Source: Aquisalimonas sp007126095 (GTDB taxonomy: Bacteria > Pseudomonadota > Gammaproteobacteria > Nitrococcales > Aquisalimonadaceae). From it: DNA of 64,000 nt. The stretch is from contig NZ_JBLWFT010000002.1 of the NCBI RefSeq assembly GCF_048323695.1, positions 62,001 through 126,000 of the forward strand, written 5' to 3'. The notes below the pieces were generated by a model, which saw nothing but the letters and a program-made list of their open reading frames with translations, had not been told where the DNA came from and ran no database searches. A program made the position numbers and the translations under genes. Shown here one piece after another: positions 50,217 to 59,038 of the stretch; positions within the stretch are counted from its first letter, which is position 1, and the number at the start of each line of letters is the position of its first letter.

Positions 50217-50621
50217 ATGGACGCCATCAACTACGCGACGCTGCACCTGAGCGACAACGACTGCGCCGTTCTGCGCTCACTGATCATCCTGCTCCAGGCC
50301 GACGGCCGGATGACCTGGCAGGAGGTGCCCCCCGAGGATGCACAGCTGGTGTTTCTGGACGTGGACGCCGCGCCTGATGGCACCTGGGAGTCCGCACCGG
50401 CAGAGACGCTGGTGTGGTGCAGCAGAACGCCATCCGATCAGGCCGAGTATGTCCTGCAGCTGCCGGTGAAACTGAAAACCCTGCGCCCCGTGTTCGCCCG
50501 CCTTGATGCGGAGTTGCCTGCACAGGCATCGGGCCGGGAGGCGGCATCATCAGCGTCGGAGGGCGCCGCCCGGGATGCGGGGGAGTCCCGCGACATCTTC
50601 AGCAACGTGCGCGGCCTGTGA
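50217..50621 (+). CDS. Hypothetical protein, 134 residues
   Basis: The product starts MDAINYATLHLSDNDCAVLRSLIILLQADGRMTWQEV, continues with a beta-rich stretch (AQLVFLDVDAA, TLVWCSRTP, YVLQLPVKLKTLRPVFARL) and ends in a low-complexity, acidic tail with a short RDIFSNVRGL. I recognise no family. A longer version could begin at TTG 50175 inside the inverted repeat, but no ribosome site supports it, nor is there a strong one for 50217. Located after the SMC operon on the same strand; a link is unproven. Confidence 0.6.
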   Translation: MDAINYATLHLSDNDCAVLRSLIILLQADGRMTWQEVPPEDAQLVFLDVDAAPDGTWESAPAETLVWCSRTPSDQAEYVLQLPVKLKTLRPVFARLDAELPAQASGREAASSASEGAARDAGESRDIFSNVRGL

Positions 50622-50626
50622 GCCGC

Positions 50627-51514
50627 TCAGCCTGACGTCGACGGATCGAACGCGGCGCTGTGTCGGCGCAGACGCCGCTTCTCCGCCAGACTGATCAGCA
50701 CGAGCGGGCCGACGATCAGTACCGAACCCACCACGAACCACGCATCCGGGATCTCCTGGAACCAGAGCCAGCCAAAGGCGATGGCCCAGATCAGGCCGGT
50801 GTACTCGGCGCTGGTGACCTGGTTGGCGGCAACGCTGCGATAGGCGAGGATCACGGAGCCGTTGTAGCCGAGGATGAACAGCGCCGAGCCCATGGCGGCC
50901 GGCACCAGCGACCAGTCCCACGGCGCCCCCTCCCAAACGGCCAGCGCAAAGGCGGCCGGAACCGCATAGATGTGGGTGAGAATCAGCGTATGCGCCATGG
51001 ACTGCCCGGCGGGCAGCTTGCGCACCAGCAGCGCGTTCAGGCCCAGCGCCGCCGCCGCCCCCAGGGCGCTGATGCCCTGCCAGGAAAACTCCATGGGCCG
51101 AAGGATGACGATGATGCCGATGAAGCCGCTGATCACGGCCAGGATGCTGAGGCCGGTGGCGCGCTCGCGGAAGATCACCACGGCCAGCACCATGACGATC
51201 AGCGGTGCGGCGTAGAACAGCGCATTGGCCGTGGCCAGCGGCAGGTTGACCAGGGCCACCACCATGCAGAACACGCCAACCAGGCTGATGTGCGCGCGCA
51301 CCACGTGAATCCGTGTCCCTCTGAACAGCGCGCCCCGGTCGATCATGGGCAGGAAGGGCAGCAATAGCAGCAGCGTGCACAGCACGCGCAGGAACACGAA
51401 CTGCAGCGCGGGCATGTCGCCACCCTGCGTCTTGATGATGATGTCCGAGAAGATCGCAAGCAGGTTGCCGATCACCAGTAGGACAATGGCGCTGTGAACG
51501 GTCTTTCCCGACAT
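50627..51514 (-). CDS. EamA-family (DMT superfamily) transporter
   Basis: A 295-residue inner-membrane protein with ten helices in two EamA repeats. FVFLRVLCTLLLLLPFLPMIDRG and ANALFYAAPLIVMVLAVVIFRERATGLSILAVISGFIGIIVI are typical of the first repeat; AEYTGLIWAIAFGWLWFQEIPDAWFVVGSVLIVGPLVLI of the second. Members export amino acids, metabolites or drugs. Cytoplasmic C-terminus (SLAEKRRLRRHS) is basic. Divergent from a LysR regulator, which probably controls it. Confidence 0.92.
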   Translation of the reverse strand: MSGKTVHSAIVLLVIGNLLAIFSDIIIKTQGGDMPALQFVFLRVLCTLLLLLPFLPMIDRGALFRGTRIHVVRAHISLVGVFCMVVALVNLPLATANALFYAAPLIVMVLAVVIFRERATGLSILAVISGFIGIIVILRPMEFSWQGISALGAAAALGLNALLVRKLPAGQSMAHTLILTHIYAVPAAFALAVWEGAPWDWSLVPAAMGSALFILGYNGSVILAYRSVAANQVTSAEYTGLIWAIAFGWLWFQEIPDAWFVVGSVLIVGPLVLISLAEKRRLRRHSAAFDPSTSG

Positions 51515-51598
51515 GGGTGCAGCGTCTCCGCCAGGTGGCCCCGGCCTCGGTCGTGTGGAACTCAGGTGGACGGATCATAGGTGGCAAAAAGCATCTTG

Positions 51599-51629
51599 TA
51601 TAATGATCTAAATTGTGACGCTATTAGAT
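51599..51629. promoter_or_regulatory. LysR/EamA divergent control region
   Basis: TATAAT (51599-51604) is a perfect -10 for the LysR gene. Immediately after it, ATCTAA (51606-51611) and TTAGAT (51624-51629) form an inverted repeat with a 12-base spacer, of the size of LysR operators. The 50 AT-rich bases here stand out in this GC-rich region. No -35 of good quality was seen. Confidence 0.5.
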
Positions 51630-51638
51630 AATTGAATA

Positions 51639-52583
51639 ATGAAGCTGCCACCGCTCAAGGCGTTGCCCGTATTCGAAGCCGTTGCCCGGCTGAACAGTTT
51701 TTCCCGGGCTGCCGAAGAGTTGCGTGTCAGCCAGAGCGCGGTCAGTCACCGGATCCGGCAGCTGGAGGATTATCTCGGGGAAGCCCTGTTCCTGCGCGGC
51801 GGGCGTCGGCTCTCCCTCACGGACGAGGGGCGCGCCTATCTGGAGACGGTCAGCGCCGCACTCGGTCAGATCGAACGGGCCAGCGAGCAGCTGCAGGGTC
51901 GGGGCGGCACGCGTCTGCGGCTGGCGGTGCACAGCTCCTTCGCCGTCCGCTGGCTGATTCCGCGGATGCCGGACCTGCAGCGCCGGCACCCGGAAGTGGA
52001 GCTGATGCTGGAGATGATGGATGATGCGCCCGCGTTGTCCGAACGGGTCGCCGACGCGTTCATCACGCTGCACGCCAGACAGCGCGGGTTCACCACCGAA
52101 GCGCTCTACCGCGAACGGCTGTTCCCTATCTGCAGCCGCGGGTTCTGGCAGCGCGTGTGCGCGGACCTGCGGCAGGATGGTCTGATCGATGATGACGTGC
52201 CGCAACGCCTGGATGCGGCGTGGCTGACCCGGTACCCCTTGCTGTCGGCATCCAGCATCATGGGGCAGCCTGGCGAGGACTGGCAGACCTGGCTCGCCGC
52301 CGGTGGTGTCCGTCTGCCCGACTCCGTGCGCATGCAGCACTTCAGCCACATGCTCATGGCTCACGCCGCGACCCGTCACCACCAGGGCATTGCGCTCACC
52401 AACGACTATATGATCGACACGGCCGATGACCCGGATCTGGTGCGGCTGCCCTGCTACACGGTGTATACGGGAGATACGTTCCGTCTCGCCTACAAGAGCA
52501 GCCGCCGCAACGAGCCCGGCCTGCGGCTGCTCCGGGACTGGCTGCTTCAGCAGGCGCGTCAGTCGGGGTTATTGCCGGGCTAG
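51639..52583 (+). CDS. LysR-family transcriptional regulator (GcvA-like)
   Basis: A 314-residue LysR protein. LPVFEAVARLNSFSRAAEELRVSQSAVSHRIRQLEDYLGEALFLRGGRRLSLTDEG is the N-terminal winged-helix domain with the GcvA-like opening (MKLPPLKALPVFEAV). The effector domain starts near residue 90 (LRLAVHSSFAVRWLIPRMPDLQRRHPEVEL). GcvA-type regulators respond to amino acids or related metabolites. It faces the EamA transporter across a 124-base spacer that includes a plausible operator, so it likely regulates export. Confidence 0.93.
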   Translation: MKLPPLKALPVFEAVARLNSFSRAAEELRVSQSAVSHRIRQLEDYLGEALFLRGGRRLSLTDEGRAYLETVSAALGQIERASEQLQGRGGTRLRLAVHSSFAVRWLIPRMPDLQRRHPEVELMLEMMDDAPALSERVADAFITLHARQRGFTTEALYRERLFPICSRGFWQRVCADLRQDGLIDDDVPQRLDAAWLTRYPLLSASSIMGQPGEDWQTWLAAGGVRLPDSVRMQHFSHMLMAHAATRHHQGIALTNDYMIDTADDPDLVRLPCYTVYTGDTFRLAYKSSRRNEPGLRLLRDWLLQQARQSGLLPG

Positions 52584-52601
52584 CTGTGGGGTCTCATCAG
52601 G

Positions 52602-53498
52602 TCATGGCAGCCCGGCATGGGGGATATCCACGGTACAGGTCATCAACGTCGCCTCAAGGGCCGCGCGCCGACGGCGTTCGCTGGAGTCCGGTGCGCAGCA
52701 TAGTAGCAGGGTCCGGCCGTCGGCGCCGCCGAGCATGCAGGCGAAGACACCCTGTCCGTCGGCGGTCACGGTATCAACAATGGTGCCGCCTGGGGCAACG
52801 CGTAGGCACCGCTGGCCCATGGCGTCCGCGACCCACAGGCAGCCTTCGGCATCCAGGCAGCACCCGTCCGGCGCCGTCTCGAGCTGTTCCGTGACCGCCC
52901 GGCGGGTGGTCAGCGCGGGCTCCGGGCCCAGCTGCGCCCAGGTGCGCCGGTCCGAGAGCGAGCCGTCGGCGTTGATGGTAAAAGCGGTGTAGCGCCCGCG
53001 GAAGGTCTCGCCCACCAGCAGGGTCGCGCCATCCGGGGTGATCGCCATGCCGTTGGGGAAGGCCAGGTCATCAGCAACCCGGGCGATCCCGCCGTCCGGG
53101 TCCACACGGAGCAGCCCGGTGGTCGCCGGGTCTGCTCCCTGCATCAGGTCGAAGCCGAAATTCCCCACCCAGGCACGCCCCTGCGCGTCCACCACCATAT
53201 CGTTGCAGTGCCACGCTGCGTGGTCGGAGAGGTCGGCGTGAGGCGTCACCGATCCGTCCGGCCAGCGGCGCAGCAGCCGCCGGTCGCCCATGGAGACCAC
53301 CAGCAGCGAGCCGTCGGGCATCCAGCCCAGGCCGGAGGGCTGGGCGGGGACGTCCAGTATGCGGGTGGCTGTGCCCTCCGGAGTCACGGTGTAGACCCCG
53401 TGGCGGTAGAAATCCGAAACCCACCACTGGCCGTCCCGCCACCGCGGACCCTCGAAAAACGCCCCTCCGGTGAGCAGTGTGCGTGCCTGGCGTGTCAT
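52602..53498 (-). CDS. SMP-30/gluconolactonase/LRE family beta-propeller
   Basis: A 298-residue six-bladed propeller. Metal ligands of the family appear in order: Glu in FFEGPRWRDG, Asn in CNDMVVDAQGRAWVGNFGFDL, Asn in LAFPNGMAITPDG, and Asp in GCLWVADAMGQRC. Such enzymes hydrolyse sugar lactones or other lactones and need a divalent metal. The product fits an accessory catabolic step; no sugar dehydrogenase is adjacent. It lies convergent to the LysR gene (18-base gap). Confidence 0.9.
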   Translation of the reverse strand: MTRQARTLLTGGAFFEGPRWRDGQWWVSDFYRHGVYTVTPEGTATRILDVPAQPSGLGWMPDGSLLVVSMGDRRLLRRWPDGSVTPHADLSDHAAWHCNDMVVDAQGRAWVGNFGFDLMQGADPATTGLLRVDPDGGIARVADDLAFPNGMAITPDGATLLVGETFRGRYTAFTINADGSLSDRRTWAQLGPEPALTTRRAVTEQLETAPDGCCLDAEGCLWVADAMGQRCLRVAPGGTIVDTVTADGQGVFACMLGGADGRTLLLCCAPDSSERRRRAALEATLMTCTVDIPHAGLP

Positions 53499-53556
53499 GG
53501 CGGTCTCCGTGCCGGTTCCGGTGCGGTCCGTCCGACGCTACCCAAGCCGGGTGACT

Positions 53557-53585
53557 GTGACAAGCCGGCAGCGCTGGCGTAGACT
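53557..53585 (+). promoter_or_regulatory. Sigma-70 promoter of the DUF2452-like gene
   Basis: GTGACA (53557-53562) and TAGACT (53580-53585) are separated by 17 bases, about 45 bases before the ATG at 53630. The spacing is optimal and the -35 differs from consensus at one base. Confidence 0.5.
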
Positions 53586-53629
53586 TCAGCCTCCTTCCTT
53601 ACGCAACGGAAATCGCGAATCAACACCTT

Positions 53630-54208
53630 ATGAGTGACAATCCGAATCCGCAGGGCAAGGGACAGGTGCCGGTGCTGGCTGCGTTGACGGAGAATCAGCA
53701 CGCCACGGCCGCGGTGCCGCCGAAGCATATCGAGCAGGTGTCGGTGGAGCTATTCACGTCGCTTTTCGTGCTGGAGAGCGATTTCAGCTTCAAACCGGTG
53801 CCGGGCAATACCTACTGGCTCTACCAGAAGGAGGGTCGCTTCTGGCTGTCGCCGGTACCGCCGCAGGAGTGGTCGCCGACCGTCTACGGTCGCTACATCG
53901 GCGAGTGCCAGCTGCAGACGGACATGAGCTGGACGCTCATGCTGGCCGAGGACGTTGCCGAAGACCGGGCGTTTCTGGCCTACCTGGAAGACAAGCGGGC
54001 GCGCTTTGAGGAGACGCTGGAGTCAGCGGAGACCCTGGACGATGCGCTGCCGGTGCACGAATCGCGGCTACCGTTTTACCAGCGGGCGTTCGCCTACGCG
54101 TTGGCGCACTCCCTGGGCACCTCCATGGAGCGCTCGGGCATCCGCGCGCTGTCGTACAATGAGGCGCGCGGCCTGCTCACCCATCAGCCGGATTCCGGCG
54201 ACGCGTGA
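53630..54208 (+). CDS. DUF2452-like conserved hypothetical protein
   Basis: A 192-residue soluble protein. It begins SDNPNPQGKGQVPVLAAL, a proline- and glycine-rich start I associate with DUF2452 proteins of Gammaproteobacteria, followed by PGNTYWLYQKEGRFWLSPVPPQEW and a tail of two helical segments (FLAYLEDKRARFEETLESAE, FYQRAFAYALAHSLGTSMERSGIRALSYNEARGLL). No catalytic motif is evident. The last 25 bases overlap the end of the convergent diguanylate cyclase gene. Confidence 0.7.
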   Translation: MSDNPNPQGKGQVPVLAALTENQHATAAVPPKHIEQVSVELFTSLFVLESDFSFKPVPGNTYWLYQKEGRFWLSPVPPQEWSPTVYGRYIGECQLQTDMSWTLMLAEDVAEDRAFLAYLEDKRARFEETLESAETLDDALPVHESRLPFYQRAFAYALAHSLGTSMERSGIRALSYNEARGLLTHQPDSGDA

Positions 54209-55218
54209 GCCGCCGGCAGCGCCGACGTGCGCCCGCGCCCGTTCCGCTTGGCGTGGCGCAGAGCGGCGTCGGCACGGTGGAACACGGCGTCCACCGTCGT
54301 GTCGGAGGGCGCCAGCTCGGCGACACCCAGGCTGACGGAGCACAGGGCGCGGGCGCTCACCGCCTCACGGATGCGCTCCGCCGTGGCGTGGGCGCGGCCG
54401 AGATCCGCCTCCGGCAGCAGAATCATGAACTCGTCGCCGCCGACGCGGCCCAGCCGGTCGCTGCTGCGCAGATCCTCCTGGGCCGTGCGCACCAGATCCA
54501 CTAGGACCATGTCGCCGTAGTGATGCCCGCGCTCGTCGTTGAAGGTCTTGAATTCGTCCACGTCCAGCATTACCGCTGACAGGCCGGTGCCGTAGCGCCG
54601 TGCCCGCTCGTACTCCCCGGCCGCCGCCTCGTAAAGGTAGCGACGGTTGAAGGCGTGGGTCAGACCGTCGCGATTGGCCTGTTCCTCCAGCTGCCGGTTC
54701 AGTGCTTCCAGTTCGCGGGTGCGCTCGATCACGCGCTGCTCAAGGCGCTCGTTCTGCTGCTCCAGCGCCAACCGCGCCCGGTGGATGTCGGTGACGTCCT
54801 GGGAGATGCCGAACAGGTGGCGAATCACCCCGTCACGGGCGCGGATGGGCATGAGCAGGGTGATCCAGTAGCCGTCCTGCGGCGTGCCGTCCATGCCGTC
54901 GTAGACGCCCCGTTCCTCGTAGCGCATGGGTTCGCCGCGCTCCACGCAGCGGCGATACCTGGCAATGACGTCCCAGCATCCCGGTTCCGGCATGAGTTCG
55001 TCGATGCGTTTGCCGATGCACGCCCCGGGCGGCAGATTCAGCATCGCCTCCTGGGCGGGATTGACCGCCTCAACCAGGAAGTCGCCGTTGTCGGCCACCC
55101 GGATGACGAACATGTTCTCCGGGAAGTGCTTCCAGAGGTCCCGGATGAACTGCCAGGCGTCATCAATGCCGATGGCGGCAAGCGGATGACTGCTGTCATG
55201 TCGACGATCGTGAGTCAT
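54184..55218 (-). CDS. PAS-GGDEF diguanylate cyclase
   Basis: A 344-residue cytoplasmic protein. A PAS/PAC domain (about 25-150, FVIRVADNGDFLVEAVNPAQEAML and LFGISQDVTDIHRARL) leads through a coiled coil (LALEQQNERLEQRVIERTRELEALNRQLEEQ) to a GGDEF domain with GGDEF at 260-264, an RxxD I-site (RSSD) at 251-254 and DVDEFKTFNDERGH. It should make c-di-GMP in response to a PAS ligand or redox signal. Start is uncertain: ATG at 55218 or 55248; neither has a strong ribosome site. Overlaps the DUF2452-like gene end. Confidence 0.9.
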   Translation of the reverse strand: MTHDRRHDSSHPLAAIGIDDAWQFIRDLWKHFPENMFVIRVADNGDFLVEAVNPAQEAMLNLPPGACIGKRIDELMPEPGCWDVIARYRRCVERGEPMRYEERGVYDGMDGTPQDGYWITLLMPIRARDGVIRHLFGISQDVTDIHRARLALEQQNERLEQRVIERTRELEALNRQLEEQANRDGLTHAFNRRYLYEAAAGEYERARRYGTGLSAVMLDVDEFKTFNDERGHHYGDMVLVDLVRTAQEDLRSSDRLGRVGGDEFMILLPEADLGRAHATAERIREAVSARALCSVSLGVAELAPSDTTVDAVFHRADAALRHAKRNGRGRTSALPAAHASPESG

Positions 55219-55385
55219 GAACGAGCCCGCCAACCCCTCATGGTGCATTTTGTTTCTAAATTCTGTACTGACCGATCCTCCTGCATTTCCGCGTCTGCCG
55301 CAAGCTGACGACAGGTCCGTCGGGGTTGCATCGGCGGTTATACTGATCTGTCCATTTCATGTGCGACTGACAAGGAGCGGACAGC

Positions 55386-55829
55386 ATGCGTTGTTACTTT
55401 GCCGGGGCCCTGTTCAATCTGGCCGAGAAGCGGTTCAACCGCGAACTGACGGACGCGGTGCGGGCCCGCCACGCAGGCGTGGAGTTCATCCTGCCCCAGG
55501 AGCGGGCGGCGCAGTTCCTGCACCGTGATGACTGGTCGGCGCGCATGTTCGACGACTGCCTCGCCATGATCGATGCCAGCGACGCGGTCGTGACCATTCT
55601 CGACGGCCCGGACGCGGATTCCGGCACCAGCCTGGAGCTGGGCTACGCCTACGCCCGGGGCCTGCCGATCATCGGCATCCGCACCGATTTTCGCGGCTCC
55701 GAGGACCGCGGCCTCAACCTGATGCTCGCCAACGTCTGTACCACGCTGCTGCTCGAGTCCCTGGACGATCTGGATGCCCTGGCGGATCAGGTCACGGAGG
55801 CACTGCAGGCGCTGCCCGAGGCACATTGA
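55386..55829 (+). CDS. Nucleoside 2-deoxyribosyltransferase-like protein
   Basis: A 147-residue protein. CYFAGALFNLAEKRFNRELTDAV is the N-terminal phosphate-like loop, and AMIDASDAVVTILDGPDADSGTSLELGYAYARGLPIIGIRTDFR carries the catalytic Glu within SGTSLELGYA, the family's hallmark. Such enzymes exchange nucleobases on deoxynucleosides or hydrolyse nucleotides. AAGGAGCGGACAGC precedes the ATG. A TATACT box at 55339-55344, 42 bases before the start, is a possible -10 without a convincing -35. Confidence 0.88.
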   Translation: MRCYFAGALFNLAEKRFNRELTDAVRARHAGVEFILPQERAAQFLHRDDWSARMFDDCLAMIDASDAVVTILDGPDADSGTSLELGYAYARGLPIIGIRTDFRGSEDRGLNLMLANVCTTLLLESLDDLDALADQVTEALQALPEAH

Positions 55830-55914
55830 TGTGACAAGGTGTCTTGCCTCCGGAGGGCGTTCGCGGCGAGAGTACGGCTGACAACCGCATCCACAACAAC
55901 AACGGGGGAGACGC

Positions 55915-57573
55915 ATGGAATACGATGCCGATGCAGTGGTCGTGGGCGCCGGGCTGGCCGGCCTGGTGGCGGCGGCGGAATTGGCCGATGCCGGGCGGCG
56001 CGTGATCATCGTCGACCAGGAGCCGGAGCAGAATCTGGGTGGCCAGGCGTTCTGGTCATTCGGCGGGCTGTTCTTCGTTGACTCCCCCGAGCAGCGCCGC
56101 ATGGGCATTCGCGACTCCCGCGAGCTGGCGTGGCAGGACTGGCTCGGCACCGCAGGCTTCGACCGCGACGAGGATGCCTGGCCCCGTCGCTGGGCGGAGG
56201 CCTACGTGGATTTCGCCGCCGGCGAGAAACGCGCCTGGCTGCGGCAGATGGGGCACCGCAGTTTTCCGGTGCTCGGCTGGGCCGAGCGCGGCGGCTACGA
56301 CGCCACCGGGCATGGCAACTCCGTGCCCCGGTTCCACATCACCTGGGGCACGGGGCCGGGCCTGGTGGAGCCATTCGAGCGGCGTGTGCGCGCCGCCGCG
56401 GAGAAGGGCCTCATCCGGCTGTGTTTTCGCTACCGGGTGGACGAACTGCTGTCCACCAACGGCACCATTCACGGCGTGCGCGGCGCCGTGCTGGCCGCCG
56501 ACAGCGCCGCCCGCGGCGAGTCCTCTTCCCGCGAGGAGGTGGAGCCGTTCAGCTTCAACGCCCAGGCCGTGATCGTGGCCGCCGGCGGCATCGGCGGCAA
56601 TCACGAGCTGGTGCGCGCGAACTGGCCCGAACGCCTCGGCACGCCGCCCGAGCGCATGGTCTCCGGGGTGCCGGCGCACGTGGACGGGCGCATGCTCGCC
56701 ATCACCGAGTCCGCCGGTGGCCGGCTGATCAACCGCGACCGCATGTGGCACTACGTGGAGGGGCTGCAGAACTGGAGCCCGATCTGGCCCCGGCACGGCA
56801 TCCGTGTGCTGCCCGGGCCGTCGTCGCTGTGGTTCGACGCCCGGGGGCGGCGGTTCCCGGCCCCGTTGTACCCGGGCTCGGACACCCTGGGCCAGCTTGC
56901 CCACATCCAGTCCACCGGCTACGACTACAGCTGGTTCGTGCTCAACCAGAGCATCATCCGCAAGGAGTTCGCCCTGTCCGGCTCCGAGCAGAACCCGGAT
57001 CTCACCGGACGCAGCTGGGGTATGACCGCGAAGCGTGCCGTGGGCAGGAAAGCCACGGGGCCGGTGGAGGCGTTCAAGGCGCACGGCGCCGATTTCGTGG
57101 TGCGGGATTCCATCGAATCCCTGGTGGCGGGCATGAACGAGCTCAGTGGCGACGGCTTTCTGGACGCCGCCGACCTGCGCGACCAGATCGCCGCCCGGGA
57201 CCGGGAGCTGGCTAACCCGTTCACCAAGGATTTCCAGATCATGGCCATGCATAACGCCCGGCGCTTCCTGGGAGACAAGCTGATCCGCACGGCACGGCCC
57301 CACCGGATGCTCGACCCGAAGCAGGGGCCGCTGATCGCAGTGCGGCTCAATATTCTCACTCGCAAGACCCTGGGCGGGCTGGAGACGGACCTGGAGGCGC
57401 GGGTCCTGGGCGCCGACGGCGCACCGGTTCCGGGGCTCTACGCCGTGGGCGAGGCGGCGGGTTTCGGCGGAGGCGGCATGCACGGCTACCGCTCACTGGA
57501 GGGGACCTTTCTCGGCGGGTGCCTCTTCTCGGGCCGGTCCGCCGGCCGTGCGTGTGCCGCCGCCGTGGCCTGA
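55915..57573 (+). CDS. FAD-binding dehydrogenase (KstD/fumarate-reductase flavoprotein-like)
   Basis: A 552-residue flavoprotein. The Rossmann start DAVVVGAGLAGLVAAAELADAGRRVIIVDQEPEQNLGGQAFWSFGGLFF is typical of FAD-dependent fumarate-reductase-type and ketosteroid dehydrogenases, and the end GLYAVGEAAGFGGGGMHGYRSLEGTFLGGCLFSGRSAG is the FAD-binding C-terminal motif. The large insert DLTGRSWGMTAKRAVGRKATGPV is specific to this sub-family (COG3573-type). Substrate unknown. GGGGGAGACGC precedes the ATG. An NTF2-like gene follows 74 bases downstream. Confidence 0.9.
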   Translation: MEYDADAVVVGAGLAGLVAAAELADAGRRVIIVDQEPEQNLGGQAFWSFGGLFFVDSPEQRRMGIRDSRELAWQDWLGTAGFDRDEDAWPRRWAEAYVDFAAGEKRAWLRQMGHRSFPVLGWAERGGYDATGHGNSVPRFHITWGTGPGLVEPFERRVRAAAEKGLIRLCFRYRVDELLSTNGTIHGVRGAVLAADSAARGESSSREEVEPFSFNAQAVIVAAGGIGGNHELVRANWPERLGTPPERMVSGVPAHVDGRMLAITESAGGRLINRDRMWHYVEGLQNWSPIWPRHGIRVLPGPSSLWFDARGRRFPAPLYPGSDTLGQLAHIQSTGYDYSWFVLNQSIIRKEFALSGSEQNPDLTGRSWGMTAKRAVGRKATGPVEAFKAHGADFVVRDSIESLVAGMNELSGDGFLDAADLRDQIAARDRELANPFTKDFQIMAMHNARRFLGDKLIRTARPHRMLDPKQGPLIAVRLNILTRKTLGGLETDLEARVLGADGAPVPGLYAVGEAAGFGGGGMHGYRSLEGTFLGGCLFSGRSAGRACAAAVA

Positions 57574-57647
57574 GCCGGGGCGACGAACCGCGCAGTGCGG
57601 CGTAAACTACAGGGAGAGCCCGCCGCCACCGACGAGACCGCGACCGC

Positions 57648-58010
57648 ATGAACCCGAGAGACGTTGTCGATGCCTACCTGCAGGCCATTCTGGACCGGGA
57701 CCCGGGCGAGGCGCGGCGCTGGCTGGCAGACACGGGATTCTACTACCGCAGCCCCATCGAGACCCTGGAGTGCGCCGAAGCGCTGGTCAATCAGTCGTTC
57801 ATGTCGAGCGGCATCGTGCATCACGTGCGCATGCGCAAGGTCTTTGCGGACGGCGCGGACGTGTGCCACGTCATGGAGTTCACCGTCCAGATCTCGGACA
57901 AATTCACGGTGGATCTGATGCACTGGGCCACGGTGGAGCAGGACCGCATCCAGCGGATCGAGACGATCTTCGACGCGTCGCGCTACCGGGAGCTGTTTCC
58001 CGTTGAGTGA
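57648..58010 (+). CDS. NTF2/SnoaL-like small protein
   Basis: A 120-residue protein with the alpha+beta cone pattern of NTF2-like proteins: DVVDAYLQAILDRDPGEARRWLADTGFYYRSPIETLECAEALVNQ, then DVCHVMEFTVQISDKFTVDLMHWATVEQDRIQRIETIFDASRY. The fold usually binds small hydrophobic ligands or acts as an isomerase or hydrolase. No catalytic residue is obvious. It follows the FAD dehydrogenase and its stop is followed by a lipoprotein hydrolase. Confidence 0.75.
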   Translation: MNPRDVVDAYLQAILDRDPGEARRWLADTGFYYRSPIETLECAEALVNQSFMSSGIVHHVRMRKVFADGADVCHVMEFTVQISDKFTVDLMHWATVEQDRIQRIETIFDASRYRELFPVE

Positions 58011-58032
58011 GCAAGGACGGTCCGCCTGCGCC

Positions 58033-59037
58033 ATGCTGCGTCCCGCGTTTCTGTTCCTGATCGCGCTCGTCCTCGCCGCCTGTGCCGGCTCGGGCGAGCG
58101 GCCGGTTGGCCCGGGCGCGGAAACGCCGCGGCTGAACGACGACACGATCACGGCCTCCGACGGCTACCACTTGCCGCTGCACCGCTGGCTGCCGGGTGAT
58201 GAACCGCGGGCGGTGGTACTGGCACTGCACGGCTTCAACGATCACGGCGGCGCCTTTGGCGTGCTGGCGGATGACCTCAATGATCAGGGCGTGGCCCTGT
58301 ACGCCTACGACCAGCGCGGCTTCGGCGGCTCGGAGCCGCGCGGGATCTGGCCGGGCCGCGACCTGCTGGTGGACGATGCCATCAACACGACGCGCCTGCT
58401 CGCCCGGCGTTACCCGGACGCGCCGGTCTTTCTCATGGGCAAGAGCATGGGGGGAGCGGTGGTGATGCTGGCACTTACCCATGACGACGCGCCGGTGGTC
58501 GCCGGCAGCGTGCTGATCGCCCCGGCCGTCTGGGGTGAAGAGGCCATGCCCTGGTATCAGCAGTTCGGCCTGTGGCTGGGCGAGACGGTAACGCCCGGCA
58601 TGCGGCTGTCCGTGGAGCTGGCCCAGGCGCTCGGCAATGAGCCCACTGACGACGAAGCCGTGCTCGAAGCCCTGAAAGCGGATCCCATGGTGCAGCGGGA
58701 GGCGCGCATTGACACCATCGAACGCCTCTCCGAGCTGATGGATGAGGCCCTGGCGGCCAGTGCCGAACTGCCGGGGCCGACGCTGATCCTGTACGGCGAC
58801 GAGGACCAGATCATCCCGGCAGAGCCGGTCTGTCTGATGCTGGACAGACTCCCGGATCCGGGCTATCAGCCCTGGCGCATGGCGCTCTACCCCGGCGGTT
58901 ACCACATGCTTACCCGGTACACCGGGGCCGATCAGGTGCACGCCGACATCAACGCCTGGCTGCGCGATATCGGCGGCCCGCTGCCTTCCGGTCACGAGGT
59001 GGAGCGGCGGGAGGCGCAGCGCGTGCTGTGCCCGTGA
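58033..59037 (+). CDS. Alpha/beta hydrolase lipoprotein (monoacylglycerol lipase-like)
   Basis: A 334-residue alpha/beta hydrolase. A short signal peptide ends with the lipobox LAAC, so it is predicted to be a lipid-anchored protein. The oxyanion motif LALHGFNDHGGAFGVLADDL, nucleophile GKSMGG, acid in LILYGDEDQIIP and base in YPGGYHMLTRYTG form the catalytic set of monoglyceride lipase-like enzymes. The frame opens at TTG 58003, overlapping the NTF2 gene; ATG 58033 gives a normal lipoprotein signal, but no strong ribosome site supports either. Confidence 0.85.
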   Translation: MLRPAFLFLIALVLAACAGSGERPVGPGAETPRLNDDTITASDGYHLPLHRWLPGDEPRAVVLALHGFNDHGGAFGVLADDLNDQGVALYAYDQRGFGGSEPRGIWPGRDLLVDDAINTTRLLARRYPDAPVFLMGKSMGGAVVMLALTHDDAPVVAGSVLIAPAVWGEEAMPWYQQFGLWLGETVTPGMRLSVELAQALGNEPTDDEAVLEALKADPMVQREARIDTIERLSELMDEALAASAELPGPTLILYGDEDQIIPAEPVCLMLDRLPDPGYQPWRMALYPGGYHMLTRYTGADQVHADINAWLRDIGGPLPSGHEVERREAQRVLCP

Positions 59038-59038
59038 T

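Noticed and set aside
50049..51514. JetD/MksG-like nuclease gene after the SMC gene
   Set aside because: The only genes are a 134-residue hypothetical protein and an EamA transporter; neither has a toprim-like or nuclease motif.
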